Source: Soonwooa sp032062245 (GTDB lineage Bacteria > Bacteroidota > Bacteroidia > Flavobacteriales > Weeksellaceae). Taken from it: a DNA stretch of 64,000 nucleotides. Numbering within the stretch: the stretch's first letter is position 1; each line of letters opens with the position of its first letter. The translations under genes and the position numbers were made by a program. Below, piece after piece: positions 15,329 through 24,006 of the stretch. The DNA is taken from NCBI RefSeq assembly GCF_032062245.1, contig NZ_DAMBQF010000001.1:124001-188000 (forward strand). The letters are read 5' to 3'. Under the pieces are notes generated by a model. That model worked only from the letters and a program-made list of their open reading frames with translations. It was not told where the DNA came from and ran no database searches.

Positions 15329-16270
15329 GTGAAGTTTAGTAAAGAATTAAAAGCTGGTCTTATTGCAATTTTTGCGATTATTTCCTTTACCATATTGTTT
15401 CAATTCATGAAAGGGAAAAATATCTTTTCTACAGACAATCAATATTATATCAAATATGATAATGTAGAAGGATTAGCAAAGTCAAACCCAGTTTCTATAA
15501 ATGGTTTACGTGTTGGACAAGTTTCTGAGATTAAACCAGTACCAACCGCTAATGGCGATATACATTTTGTCGTTCAGATTACTGTTGATGACAAATTTGA
15601 ATTTACAAAAAATTCTAATGTAGAAATTTTTGAACCAGGCCTTATGTCTGGCAAAGAGCTTAGAATAAATCTTGCAAAAGGAAATGTTTTAGCAAAAGAT
15701 GGTGATACACTTAAAGGCAACTTCCGTTTATCAATGCTTAACTCATTGGCATCGCAAGTTGGTCCTGTTAAAGATCAAATATCAAGTGTTTTGACAAAAT
15801 TAGATTCGACAATTGTAAGCGCTAATAAGATTGTAGATGAGCAAAATCGTCAACAAATAAAAGTGCTTTTAGCAAACCTTAACCACACTGTTTCGGCTTT
15901 TAAAGTTACCGCTGACCAAACCAACAGAATGTTAGCAAATAACGAAGCTGGTGTTAAGTCAGTTTTGGATAACACGAATGACGCTGTTAAATCGACAAAA
16001 GTTACAGTAGAAAAGTTTGGGAATGTTGCAGACAATGTAGATGTTAAAAAACTTAACTCTGCGATTGACAATCTTAGCACGACTGCTGACAAACTGAATT
16101 CTGTTATTGCAGGCATACAAAATGGCGAAGGTTCTCTTGGAAAACTTACCAAAGATGAAGACCTTTACAACAACCTCAACAAGACATCTAGTAACCTTAA
16201 TGCTTTAATAGAAGACCTTAAAGCAAATCCTAAGCGTTATATCAACTTTTCCGTTTTTGGTAAAAAATAA
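15329..16270 (+). CDS. MlaD/MCE family lipid-transport protein
   Basis: The 313-residue protein has an N-terminal membrane anchor (LKAGLIAIFAIISFTILFQFM, residues 6-26) and one MCE domain at about 35-115 (YYIKYDNVEGLAKSNPVSINGLRVG ... LMSGKELRINL). A long helical and coiled region follows. MCE proteins form hexameric channels that move phospholipids between inner and outer membranes. The start is GTG. Its usual permease (MlaE) and ATPase (MlaF) are not adjacent; the gene is instead followed by an Fe-S electron-transfer pair. Confidence 0.88.
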   Translation: MKFSKELKAGLIAIFAIISFTILFQFMKGKNIFSTDNQYYIKYDNVEGLAKSNPVSINGLRVGQVSEIKPVPTANGDIHFVVQITVDDKFEFTKNSNVEIFEPGLMSGKELRINLAKGNVLAKDGDTLKGNFRLSMLNSLASQVGPVKDQISSVLTKLDSTIVSANKIVDEQNRQQIKVLLANLNHTVSAFKVTADQTNRMLANNEAGVKSVLDNTNDAVKSTKVTVEKFGNVADNVDVKKLNSAIDNLSTTADKLNSVIAGIQNGEGSLGKLTKDEDLYNNLNKTSSNLNALIEDLKANPKRYINFSVFGKK

Positions 16271-16282
16271 TTTTTGATTGAT

Positions 16283-17617
16283 ATGCAGTATATTGACAAC
16301 ATCATTTTTGTAATTCTCCTTATCGTTGGCTTTGGCATGTTTGCGAAAAGCTTACAAAAGATTTACAGAAATATCAACCTTGGTAGAGACATTAACAGAT
16401 CCGACAGAAGATCCGAACGTTGGGCAACCATGACACGTGTTGCGCTTGGACAAAGCAAAATGGGACAACGTCGTGTTGCTGGGATTCTTCACCTATTTGT
16501 CTATGTTGGTTTTGTCATCATAAATATCGAACTTTTAGAAATTATCGTTGATGGTGTTTTCGGGACGCACCGTTTTTTACATTCAATTTTAGGAGACACG
16601 ATTTATGATTTCTTCACTGCGACATTAGAAGTTTTGGCGTTATTGGTAGTTATTGCAGTGGTCGTTTTCTTTATTAGAAGAAATTTTTACGGTGTTAAAC
16701 GTCTTAACATGAAAGAACTTTTCGGTTGGCCAAAAGATGACGCTAACTGGATTTTGATTATCGAATTTGCGCTAATGATGGCTTTCTTCAAGTTGAATGC
16801 GTCAGAGTCTATTCTACAAGCTAGAGGTGTTTATCATGCGGTGGGATCTTTCCCAATTAGTAATGTATTCATTGTTCCAATTTTGGAATGGTTTAGTTTT
16901 GATAATGGTTTTTTAATCTTTGTTGAAAAGGCCGCTTGGTGGTTCCATTTTGTGGGGATTTTATTCTTCATGAATTATCTTTATTATTCTAAGCACTTAC
17001 ATATTATTTTGGCGTTCCCAAGTACTTGGTATGCTAAATTAAACCAGAAAGGAGAATTCAATAATTTGGAATCAGTTACTAAAGAAATCAAATTGATGAT
17101 GGATCCAAACGCTGATCCTTACGCAGCGCCAGCTGAAGGTGCAGAAGAAGCGCCAGCAAAATTCGGTGCAGAAGATATTTTTGATTTAAATAAAGTTCAG
17201 CTTCTTAATGCCTATTCGTGTACCGAATGTGGTCGTTGTACAGCGAGCTGCCCTGCAAACATTACAGGTAAAGAACTTTCGCCTCGTCTCATCATGATGA
17301 AAACGCGTGACCGTCTAGAAGAAGTGAGCAAAAACATGGATGCGAATGGTGGTAAATTTGTTGATGATGGCAAAAAGTTGTTAAACGATTATATTACTAA
17401 AGAAGAACTTTGGGCGTGTACAACTTGTAACGCTTGTACAGAAGCTTGTCCTATCCTACTCGATCCGTTATCTATCATTTTTGAAATGAGAAGATTCTTG
17501 GTGATGGAGCAATCTGCTGCGCCGACAGAACTTAACTTAATGATGACCAATATCGAAAACAATGCTGCACCATGGCAATACAACCAAGGCGACAGATTGA
17601 ATTGGGCAACAGAATAA
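16283..17617 (+). CDS. Membrane-bound (Fe-S) electron-transfer protein, HdrC/heterodisulfide-reductase-like
   Basis: About five membrane helices in the first 240 residues resemble the nitrate-reductase gamma-like heme b domain (GILHLFVYVGFVIINIELLEII, WWFHFVGILFFMNYLYYSKHLH). A soluble part with two 4Fe-4S motifs follows (CTECGRCTASCPAN and CTTCNACTEACPILLDP). This layout passes electrons between the quinone pool and a cytoplasmic partner. The partner is probably the CCG-domain protein encoded 95 bp downstream. I chose ATG at 16283 over a TTG nine bases upstream. The physiological donor and acceptor are unknown. Confidence 0.85.
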   Translation: MQYIDNIIFVILLIVGFGMFAKSLQKIYRNINLGRDINRSDRRSERWATMTRVALGQSKMGQRRVAGILHLFVYVGFVIINIELLEIIVDGVFGTHRFLHSILGDTIYDFFTATLEVLALLVVIAVVVFFIRRNFYGVKRLNMKELFGWPKDDANWILIIEFALMMAFFKLNASESILQARGVYHAVGSFPISNVFIVPILEWFSFDNGFLIFVEKAAWWFHFVGILFFMNYLYYSKHLHIILAFPSTWYAKLNQKGEFNNLESVTKEIKLMMDPNADPYAAPAEGAEEAPAKFGAEDIFDLNKVQLLNAYSCTECGRCTASCPANITGKELSPRLIMMKTRDRLEEVSKNMDANGGKFVDDGKKLLNDYITKEELWACTTCNACTEACPILLDPLSIIFEMRRFLVMEQSAAPTELNLMMTNIENNAAPWQYNQGDRLNWATE

Positions 17618-17712
17618 TGTAATAATTAAATAATTTAACGATCTACCAATCATGATTTTTGTTTTTAAGATATTGGTAAATTGTTACTCTGATACATTAA
17701 TAAATTAAAAAA

Positions 17713-18498
17713 ATGGATTTCACTATAAAAACAATGGCAGAATATGCTGCCGAAGGAAAATCTCCAGAAGTTTTGTTTTGGGTTGGTTGCGCAGGAAGTT
17801 TTGACGATCGTGCAAAAAAAATCACCAAAGCTTTTTGTAAAATCTTGCATAAAATAGGTGTAGAATTTGCTGTTCTAGGCCAAGAAGAATCTTGTACTGG
17901 TGATCCTGCAAAACGCGCTGGTAACGAGTTCATCTTCCAGATGATGGCATTAACCAACATCGAAATTCTTAATGCTTATGATGTTAAGAAAATCGTAACG
18001 GCTTGTCCGCATTGTTTTAATACTTTAAAAAACGAATATCCAAGTTTAGGTGGGAAATTCGAAGTGCTTCACCATACGCAATTCCTTAAGCAGTTGATGG
18101 AAGAAGGTCGTCTAAAAATCGAAGGAGGACAATTTAAAGGGAAAAGAATTACCTTCCACGATCCATGTTATTTAGGTCGCGGCAATGACGAATATGAAGC
18201 GCCAAGAATGCTTTTAGAAAAGCTTGACGCCGAATTGGTTGAGATGAAGCGTTGCAAAACCAACGGACTTTGTTGTGGTGCTGGTGGTGCGCAGATGTTC
18301 AAAGAGCCAGAAAAAGGTAATAAAGACATCAATGTTGAAAGAACAGAAGAAGCGCTTAAAGAAGAACCGAAAGTTATCGCAACAGGTTGTCCTTTCTGCA
18401 ACACGATGATGACCGACGGTGTTAAACATTTCAACAAAAATGAAGAAGTACAAGTTAAAGACATTGTCGAACTTCTTGCCGAAGCAGACGATTTGTAG
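17713..18498 (+). CDS. CCG-domain (Fe-S)-binding protein, HdrB/GlpC/LutA-like
   Basis: The 261 residues contain two cysteine-rich CCG-type regions. The first has ACPHCFNTLKNEYP. The second has FHDPCYLGRGNDEY, RCKTNGLCCGAGGAQMF and ATGCPFCNTMMTD. In heterodisulfide reductase subunit B such domains hold noncubane Fe-S clusters; in LutA and GlpC they serve lactate or glycerol-phosphate oxidation. The preceding gene encodes the matching membrane Fe-S subunit, so the two likely form one complex. No dehydrogenase subunit is nearby, so the substrate is unknown. Confidence 0.85.
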   Translation: MDFTIKTMAEYAAEGKSPEVLFWVGCAGSFDDRAKKITKAFCKILHKIGVEFAVLGQEESCTGDPAKRAGNEFIFQMMALTNIEILNAYDVKKIVTACPHCFNTLKNEYPSLGGKFEVLHHTQFLKQLMEEGRLKIEGGQFKGKRITFHDPCYLGRGNDEYEAPRMLLEKLDAELVEMKRCKTNGLCCGAGGAQMFKEPEKGNKDINVERTEEALKEEPKVIATGCPFCNTMMTDGVKHFNKNEEVQVKDIVELLAEADDL

Positions 18499-18524
18499 AC
18501 TTCAATAAGTTTAATAATACTATT

Positions 18525-18556
18525 AAAACTCAGGCTTTGCTTGGGTTTTATTTTTG
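18525..18556 (+). terminator. Intrinsic terminator after the Fe-S gene pair
   Basis: AAAACTCA pairs with TTGGGTTTT around GGCTTTGC, followed by ATTTTTG. It contains a T-C/G-G wobble step, so its strength is moderate. Confidence 0.6.
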
Positions 18557-18617
18557 TCAATATTAAAACTAAATAATAATTCGTAATTTTATACTTTAAT
18601 TTTAAAACCATTCTGAT

Positions 18618-19103
18618 ATGAAAATTGAAGAATCTAGCATTGTAGAAACCAACGACTACAGAGTCATTATATATCCTGCATCGCGTCCTTTCTCACCAAA
18701 AGAAGCAAAAGACATTGCAGAACGTTTGTACGAATTTTTATCAACTTGGGCTGCACATGGCAAACCGCTGGAAGCGTCTTTCAAGATTGAAAAAAATCAA
18801 TTCATCATTGTATGTGTTGATGAAGAAAAAGAAATGGCTTCTGGCTGTAGTATTGATGCGCTTGGAGGACTTATGCGAGAATTTGATAAAGAATACAAGC
18901 TTGGACTATTCGACAGAATGAAAGCTAGCTACGTTGAAAACGGCGAAGTAAAAACTTTGAAACTTCTTGATTTTAAAAACAAAATAAGATCGGGTGAACT
19001 TTCTCGCGACATCGAAGTTTTTGATTTTTCAAAAAACACTTATTTAGATTTTTTAAGCCATTTTTTACAACCACTTAGCAGAAGTTGGGCGCATAATATC
19101 TAG
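18618..19103 (+). CDS. Conserved Bacteroidota protein of unknown function
   Basis: The 161-residue soluble protein resembles short Bacteroidota proteins that I recall being labelled ABC transporter ATPase in databases. No Walker A, signature or Walker B motif is present, so that name is not supported. Visible features are YPASRPFSPKEAKDIAERLYEFLSTWAAHGKPLEASF and ASGCSIDALGGLMREFDKEY, including a conserved-looking SGCSIDA. It ends six bases before the TTG start of the glycosyltransferase and may be the first gene of that unit. Confidence 0.7.
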   Translation: MKIEESSIVETNDYRVIIYPASRPFSPKEAKDIAERLYEFLSTWAAHGKPLEASFKIEKNQFIIVCVDEEKEMASGCSIDALGGLMREFDKEYKLGLFDRMKASYVENGEVKTLKLLDFKNKIRSGELSRDIEVFDFSKNTYLDFLSHFLQPLSRSWAHNI

Positions 19104-19109
19104 TAGCAT

Positions 19110-20231
19110 TTGAAAGTTCTTTTTATTTCTTCTTGGTATCCAAACAAATTGGAACCCACCAACGGAAATTTCGTACAACGCCACGCAGAAGCCGTGGCTT
19201 TGCAACATCATGTAGAAGTACTTCATGCGATTGGTGATCCTAACCAAAAGGAAAAATTTCTATTCGATGAAAAAGTAATTAATGGTCTTAAAACTTTGAT
19301 CGTTTATTATCGAAATACGAAGAATCCGCTTATCAATTTTAGAAGAAGAATGAAAGCTTATACATTAGGTTTTCAAAATATGCAAAAACCCGACATCGTC
19401 CATGCGAATGTGATGCATAATAACATGCTTTTTGCGGTTCATGTAAAAAAGAAATATAAGATACCATATGTTGTAACAGAGCATTGGACAGCTTTTCAAG
19501 AGAATGCAACCGACTCAAGTGGTTATTTTGGGAAAAGCATTGCGAAAAGAATCGCTACTAATGCCAATCATATTCTTCCAGTATGTGATCGACTGAAAAG
19601 AGGCATAAGAAGTATGGGAGTCAAAACCCCAATTTCTATTGTGCCAAATGTTGTTGATACAGACATTTTTTCAAAAAGGAAAATTGAATCTCGGCCTACC
19701 CAATTTTTACATATTTCGAGTTTAACTTATATGAAAAATATACCTGCAATTTTAGAAACATTTTTAAAACTACATAATGCAGGTTACAACTTTAGACTTT
19801 CAATAGGTGGTGATGGAGATATTAAGCCAATCCTAGAATTCATCAAAAAAAATAATTTAGATTCCAAAATTTCTGTTTTCGGAACGTTATCTCACACAGA
19901 AGTTGCTGCAAAAATGCAAGCTTCAGATGCCTTCATCCTTTTCAGTAGATACGAAAATCAGCCTTGTGTGATTAATGAATCTATGAGTGTTGGTCTCTTT
20001 GTATTTAGTTCTGATGTGGGAGGAATTTCGGAATTCTTTCCAGAAAAATTTGGCGTCTTAATTCCAAAGGAAAATAACGATATATTTTACGCTTCGCTAA
20101 CACAATATTTAGATAATAAATTAGAAACTGCAAGTATAGAAGAAATGCATACCTATGCCGTCCAAACCTTCGGAAAAGAATCTATTTCGAATCAATTTAC
20201 TAAAATTTACAACGAGTGTTTTAATCCATGA
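19110..20231 (+). CDS. Glycosyltransferase, GT-B fold (family 4-like)
   Basis: The 373-residue protein starts at TTG (19110), with the typical N-terminus KVLFISSWYPNKLEPTNGNFVQRHAEA. It ends with the GT-B donor-binding domain, including SRYENQPCVINESMSVG, which carries the E-x7-E pattern of GT4 retaining transferases, and SSDVGGISEF. An in-frame stop directly upstream (19104-19106) rules out a longer form. The product overlaps the flippase gene by four bases (ATGA). The sugar donor and acceptor cannot be deduced. Confidence 0.9.
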   Translation: MKVLFISSWYPNKLEPTNGNFVQRHAEAVALQHHVEVLHAIGDPNQKEKFLFDEKVINGLKTLIVYYRNTKNPLINFRRRMKAYTLGFQNMQKPDIVHANVMHNNMLFAVHVKKKYKIPYVVTEHWTAFQENATDSSGYFGKSIAKRIATNANHILPVCDRLKRGIRSMGVKTPISIVPNVVDTDIFSKRKIESRPTQFLHISSLTYMKNIPAILETFLKLHNAGYNFRLSIGGDGDIKPILEFIKKNNLDSKISVFGTLSHTEVAAKMQASDAFILFSRYENQPCVINESMSVGLFVFSSDVGGISEFFPEKFGVLIPKENNDIFYASLTQYLDNKLETASIEEMHTYAVQTFGKESISNQFTKIYNECFNP

Positions 20232-21463
20232 AAAGCTTCATCCAAGATTTCGTCGCAAAAAAAGGAATTTGGGTTGGCGCATCCTTATTTGTATCCAGAA
20301 TTTCGTCATTTCTTATAAGTCTTTTTGGAGCGCGAATGTTGACAATGGAGGAGTTTGGGATGGCCACTTTTGCATTAAATTTTTTAGGAATATTTTTAGC
20401 AATCTCAGGATTTGGAGCAGCACAAGGTGTTTTAAAATACGGTCCAACAATACATGATCAAAAAGAAAAAGAGCGTTTTTTTTCTTATGCTTTTTCTTAT
20501 GGATTGATTTACAATTTCGTACTTACCGCAATTATGTTTCTCGTTGCAGGATTTCTGTACTGGGATGAACATTCAAAAATATATCTTATTACCTTATTTC
20601 TCATTCGCTTTCTTGGCTTCTATCTATCTGAACAGAAAAAAGCAGAGTATCGAGCCAATCTCGATAACGAATCTTATGCTAAACTAGACATTTTTATTTC
20701 TGTTTTAAGTTTGATTTTAAGTTTGGCGCTTACTTATTTTTGGCATTTCGAAGGCTTTATTATTAGTTTGGTTATTGCACCTTTCTCGTATCTTTTGTTT
20801 GATCGAAAGTTTAATTTAAGTTTTAAAAGCAATCATTTACAGAATTTTAATAAAAAAGAATTTTGGAATTTTTCTTCGACAACGGCTTTAACAACGCAAG
20901 TTGGCGAGCTGGTTTTTATCCTTGATATTTTTTTTATTGGCTGGTTGATGACCGATGCCGATGTTGCACATTACAAAGTTAGTACGATGATCCCAATGAA
21001 TATTTTAGTTTTAGGTTTTATTTTTATGCAAACTGAATATCCAAAACTTTGTCAGCACCATAGAGACCGAAAATACCAATACCACTTTGTATTTAATTAC
21101 TTGAAATTATTTAGCATTGTTGGTGTTGCTATATATTTAGTTGGCTATTTTTTCAGTAAACAAGTTCTAGGAATTTTCGGAAAGCAATATGCAGATACAA
21201 TAATTTATAACATTCTACTATTGGGGGCAGTTATGTCCTTAATTTTCCGAGTTTTGTTTGTGTACATGCTAGCTTCTATCGGAAAATCGATGTGGAACTT
21301 AAAAATTTCCGTATTAATGCTCCTTTTGACTTCAGTTTCATTATACTTAATAATTCCGAAATTTGGGTTAATTGGTGTCGCATACATCACATTTGGGTGT
21401 CTTACATTATCCGGAATTCTACCAGCAATTGCTTATTTTTACGAATCAAAAAAACTTTCCTAA
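20228..21463 (+). CDS. Polysaccharide/oligosaccharide flippase (Wzx-like, MATE superfamily)
   Basis: The 411-residue integral membrane protein has about twelve predicted helices. It begins FVAKKGIWVGASLFVSRISSFLISLFGARML, the characteristic start of Wzx/RfbX-type flippases. These move lipid-linked oligosaccharides across the inner membrane. It overlaps the glycosyltransferase by 4 bp and the AsnB-like gene by 1 bp (TAATG), which implies translational coupling. No polymerase or ligase gene is next to it. Confidence 0.88.
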   Translation: MKSFIQDFVAKKGIWVGASLFVSRISSFLISLFGARMLTMEEFGMATFALNFLGIFLAISGFGAAQGVLKYGPTIHDQKEKERFFSYAFSYGLIYNFVLTAIMFLVAGFLYWDEHSKIYLITLFLIRFLGFYLSEQKKAEYRANLDNESYAKLDIFISVLSLILSLALTYFWHFEGFIISLVIAPFSYLLFDRKFNLSFKSNHLQNFNKKEFWNFSSTTALTTQVGELVFILDIFFIGWLMTDADVAHYKVSTMIPMNILVLGFIFMQTEYPKLCQHHRDRKYQYHFVFNYLKLFSIVGVAIYLVGYFFSKQVLGIFGKQYADTIIYNILLLGAVMSLIFRVLFVYMLASIGKSMWNLKISVLMLLLTSVSLYLIIPKFGLIGVAYITFGCLTLSGILPAIAYFYESKKLS

Positions 21464-23367
21464 TGTGCGGTATCACTGGTTATTTTTCAATTAATAAAAA
21501 GCTTTCTTCCAAAAATATTTTGGAAATGAATAAAGCTATTGCGCACCGTGGTCCCGATGACGAAGGTTTTTGGCTTGGTGACCTCAACAATGGATGTTTC
21601 TTTTCGGGAACTGATAGCATTTCAGAAATTAAATCAAAACAGACACTTCTTACAGAAGGCGAAAACTCCAATATTGCAATTGGTTTTAGAAGACTTGCGA
21701 TTTTGGATTTATCAGAAAGAGGTCATCAACCAATGTCTACGACAGATGGCAAATGCATCATTAACTTTAATGGTGAGATTTATAATTTTAAAAAAATCCG
21801 TGTCGAACTAGAAAATTTGGGTTATCAATTTTTAAGTCAAACTGACACAGAAGTTATTCTCAAAGGCTATCTACATTGGAAAGAAGCTATTTTTGAAAAA
21901 TTAGATGGGATGTTCGCCATCAGCATCATCGATTTAGAAAGAAAAAAATTATTGCTGGCAAGAGATAGAATGGGGTTAAAGCCGCTTTTCTATTCACTAA
22001 AAAAAGACGAAAGTATTATTTGGGCTTCAGAAATAAAAGCAATATTAAAAGCGGATTGGATAAAACCTGAAATCAATTGGCGTGGCGTGTACAGCAATTT
22101 TTTATTCCAAACAACCTTGGCTCCTGACACCTGTTTTGAAGAGATTTATTCTTTGAAACCAGCCCATTGGATGTCGATAGACTTAGAGAATTTTGAAACA
22201 AAAACCCAATCTTTTTGGGAACTTTCAACTATTAAAAATACAAATATTAGCTCAGAAGAAGCGCAAAAACAAGTTGATCAATTATTAAGGGAAAGCGTCG
22301 ACGAACAGCTTTTTGCAGATGTGCCTGTGGCAAGTATGATGAGTGGTGGTATCGATTCTACTTTAATAACTGCGAAGTCGAAAGCATTTCATAATGATAT
22401 TACGGCGTTCACAATTTCGTATAAATTCTCCGATCAAGAAGTTGAAAATGCAAGTTTGGTTGCAAAAACTTTAGAAATACCTCATCTTATAAAAAAAGTT
22501 GATGACGAGGAAGTGCTCAACAATTTGAAATACAATATTCAACATTTTGAAGAGCCTTATTGCAGTCTCGAAGTATTAATAAATGCTGCTCAATTTGCAA
22601 ATCAGAAAGGCTACAAAGTGGTATTAAGTGGCAATGGCGCGGACGAACTTTTTGGCGGTTACGAGCATTCTTTAAAACTGGGAAAATGGCAAAAACTTAA
22701 AAAACTCAACTTTGTTAAGAAATTTATTTTTACAAATGATAAGTTTTCACAAAAAGTAAAAAACTATTTTTCTCAAGATTCAATGTTTGATTTCTTCCGT
22801 CAAAGTCAATCCGGAATGCGTCCAGCTGAAGCAATGTCTGTATTTTCAGACGATATCAAATCGAAAAATAATTTTAATTTAAACGAATTTCATTTAAACA
22901 ATAAAGAAAATTACGAAGGCCTTTTCGAATACGATATAGCCTACTCTTTGGCTTCCCATCACGTTTTTAGAGACGACCTTAGCGCCATGAAGTATGGCAT
23001 CGAATTTCGTTATCCCTATCTAAGTAACAAACTGATAGATTATGTTGCGCAATTGCCTATCCACATTCGTTATAATGGCATTATCAATAAACCTTTATTA
23101 AGAAAAGTTGCACAAAACTTTCTCCCAAAAGAAGTTTTAGAAATGCCCAAAAAAGGATTTAGTTTTCCACTTGCCTATTTTATTCAGTCTAATGATAAAG
23201 CAAAAAACTTTATTTCGGAAAATTTAAAAAGTCTAAAAACTCGTGGATTCTTTAATTCTGATATCATTGATAAATGGCAGCAAGAAGCGCAAGAACCAAT
23301 GGATTACGTAAGACTTTGGCAACTTGTCACTTTCGAATTATGGTATCAAAAATATTTTGAAAACTAA
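21463..23367 (+). CDS. asnB: AsnB-type glutamine-dependent amidotransferase (asparagine synthase family)
   Basis: The 634-residue protein starts at the ATG of the TAATG junction, exposing Cys2 (MCGITGYF), the N-terminal nucleophile of the glutaminase domain. AHRGPDDEGFW and NGEIYNFKKIR follow. The synthetase domain has the PP-loop SGGIDS (294-299) and SGNGADELFGGYEHS. The family makes asparagine from aspartate with glutamine and ATP. Paralogues within polysaccharide loci amidate sugar carboxylates. Its coupling to a glycosyltransferase and a flippase favours the second role, but this is inference. Confidence 0.85.
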   Translation: MCGITGYFSINKKLSSKNILEMNKAIAHRGPDDEGFWLGDLNNGCFFSGTDSISEIKSKQTLLTEGENSNIAIGFRRLAILDLSERGHQPMSTTDGKCIINFNGEIYNFKKIRVELENLGYQFLSQTDTEVILKGYLHWKEAIFEKLDGMFAISIIDLERKKLLLARDRMGLKPLFYSLKKDESIIWASEIKAILKADWIKPEINWRGVYSNFLFQTTLAPDTCFEEIYSLKPAHWMSIDLENFETKTQSFWELSTIKNTNISSEEAQKQVDQLLRESVDEQLFADVPVASMMSGGIDSTLITAKSKAFHNDITAFTISYKFSDQEVENASLVAKTLEIPHLIKKVDDEEVLNNLKYNIQHFEEPYCSLEVLINAAQFANQKGYKVVLSGNGADELFGGYEHSLKLGKWQKLKKLNFVKKFIFTNDKFSQKVKNYFSQDSMFDFFRQSQSGMRPAEAMSVFSDDIKSKNNFNLNEFHLNNKENYEGLFEYDIAYSLASHHVFRDDLSAMKYGIEFRYPYLSNKLIDYVAQLPIHIRYNGIINKPLLRKVAQNFLPKEVLEMPKKGFSFPLAYFIQSNDKAKNFISENLKSLKTRGFFNSDIIDKWQQEAQEPMDYVRLWQLVTFELWYQKYFEN

Positions 23368-23387
23368 GTTATTCGTTCATATCTTTT

Positions 23388-23395
23388 TATCTTTG
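23388..23395 (+). promoter_or_regulatory. -7 promoter element (TATCTTTG) five bases before a start codon
   Basis: TATCTTTG is a perfect TAnnTTTG match. Only TCGTG separates it from the ATG at 23401, so transcription from it would begin at or next to the start codon. The nearest TTG upstream (23357-23359) is 28 bases away, which is long for a -33 element. Confidence 0.45.
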
Positions 23396-23400
23396 TCGTG

Positions 23401-23904
23401 ATGAAACAAAAAATTTCAATTTTTCTTATCGCCGTTTTTTGTCTTTTGGCTTGTCGTCAAGACGAAGAGTCTACCCAACAGATTGACCAAGTGCTTAATA
23501 TCTATGTTAAAAATGCAGAGGGTACAGACTTGTTAAAACCGAAAGTTGCAGGCAACTACACAAGTGTTGCATTACTAGATCTATTGGCTGATACGGATCA
23601 GAAACCTGTTAATTCTTCGATTTTAATAAATAGCGATTCCATCCGCTATGTCGAATATGTTGCTGGTGCAACGCGCTTGATAAAAGATTCGATCAATCCG
23701 GATTCCAAAAGTTATTATTCGAGTATGATTATGCGTTTCACAAAAAAACTAACAGAAACACAAAATTCTATCGACGATGACACCATAAGAATCGAATACA
23801 ATTGGACACCACAAAAATTTGAAGTTTCCAAAATGTGGCATTCTAAAAAACTGGTATTCACAAAATCTGACACTCAGCCGAATATTGTCAACATCGTGAA
23901 ATAA
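23401..23904 (+). CDS. Putative lipoprotein of unknown function (DUF4827-like)
   Basis: The 167-residue protein has a lipoprotein signal (KQKISIFLIAVFCLLACRQ, lipobox LLAC, Cys at about residue 18), so it is predicted to be anchored in the cell envelope. The mature part is polar, with DQVLNIYVKNAEGTDLLKP and a WTPQKFEVSKMWHSKKLVF segment. I see no catalytic motif. I chose ATG at 23401 rather than the GTG three bases before. It follows asnB by about 30 bp and has a promoter-like element immediately upstream. Confidence 0.7.
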   Translation: MKQKISIFLIAVFCLLACRQDEESTQQIDQVLNIYVKNAEGTDLLKPKVAGNYTSVALLDLLADTDQKPVNSSILINSDSIRYVEYVAGATRLIKDSINPDSKSYYSSMIMRFTKKLTETQNSIDDDTIRIEYNWTPQKFEVSKMWHSKKLVFTKSDTQPNIVNIVK

Positions 23905-23911
23905 AAATCAC

Positions 23912-23919
23912 TAATTTTG
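23912..23919 (+). promoter_or_regulatory. -7 promoter element (TAATTTTG) for serS
   Basis: A perfect TAnnTTTG match has a TTG 24 bases upstream (23885-23887). The predicted leader of about 80 nt contains an inverted repeat, GATGTTTT (23931-23938) with AAAACATC (23970-23977). Confidence 0.55.
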
Positions 23920-24006
23920 CAATCTTAACTGATGTTTTAGTTTTTTTATAACCATTTTTTTTTAAACAGAAAACATCAACAACATCAATATACTAACAAC
24001 AAAATT

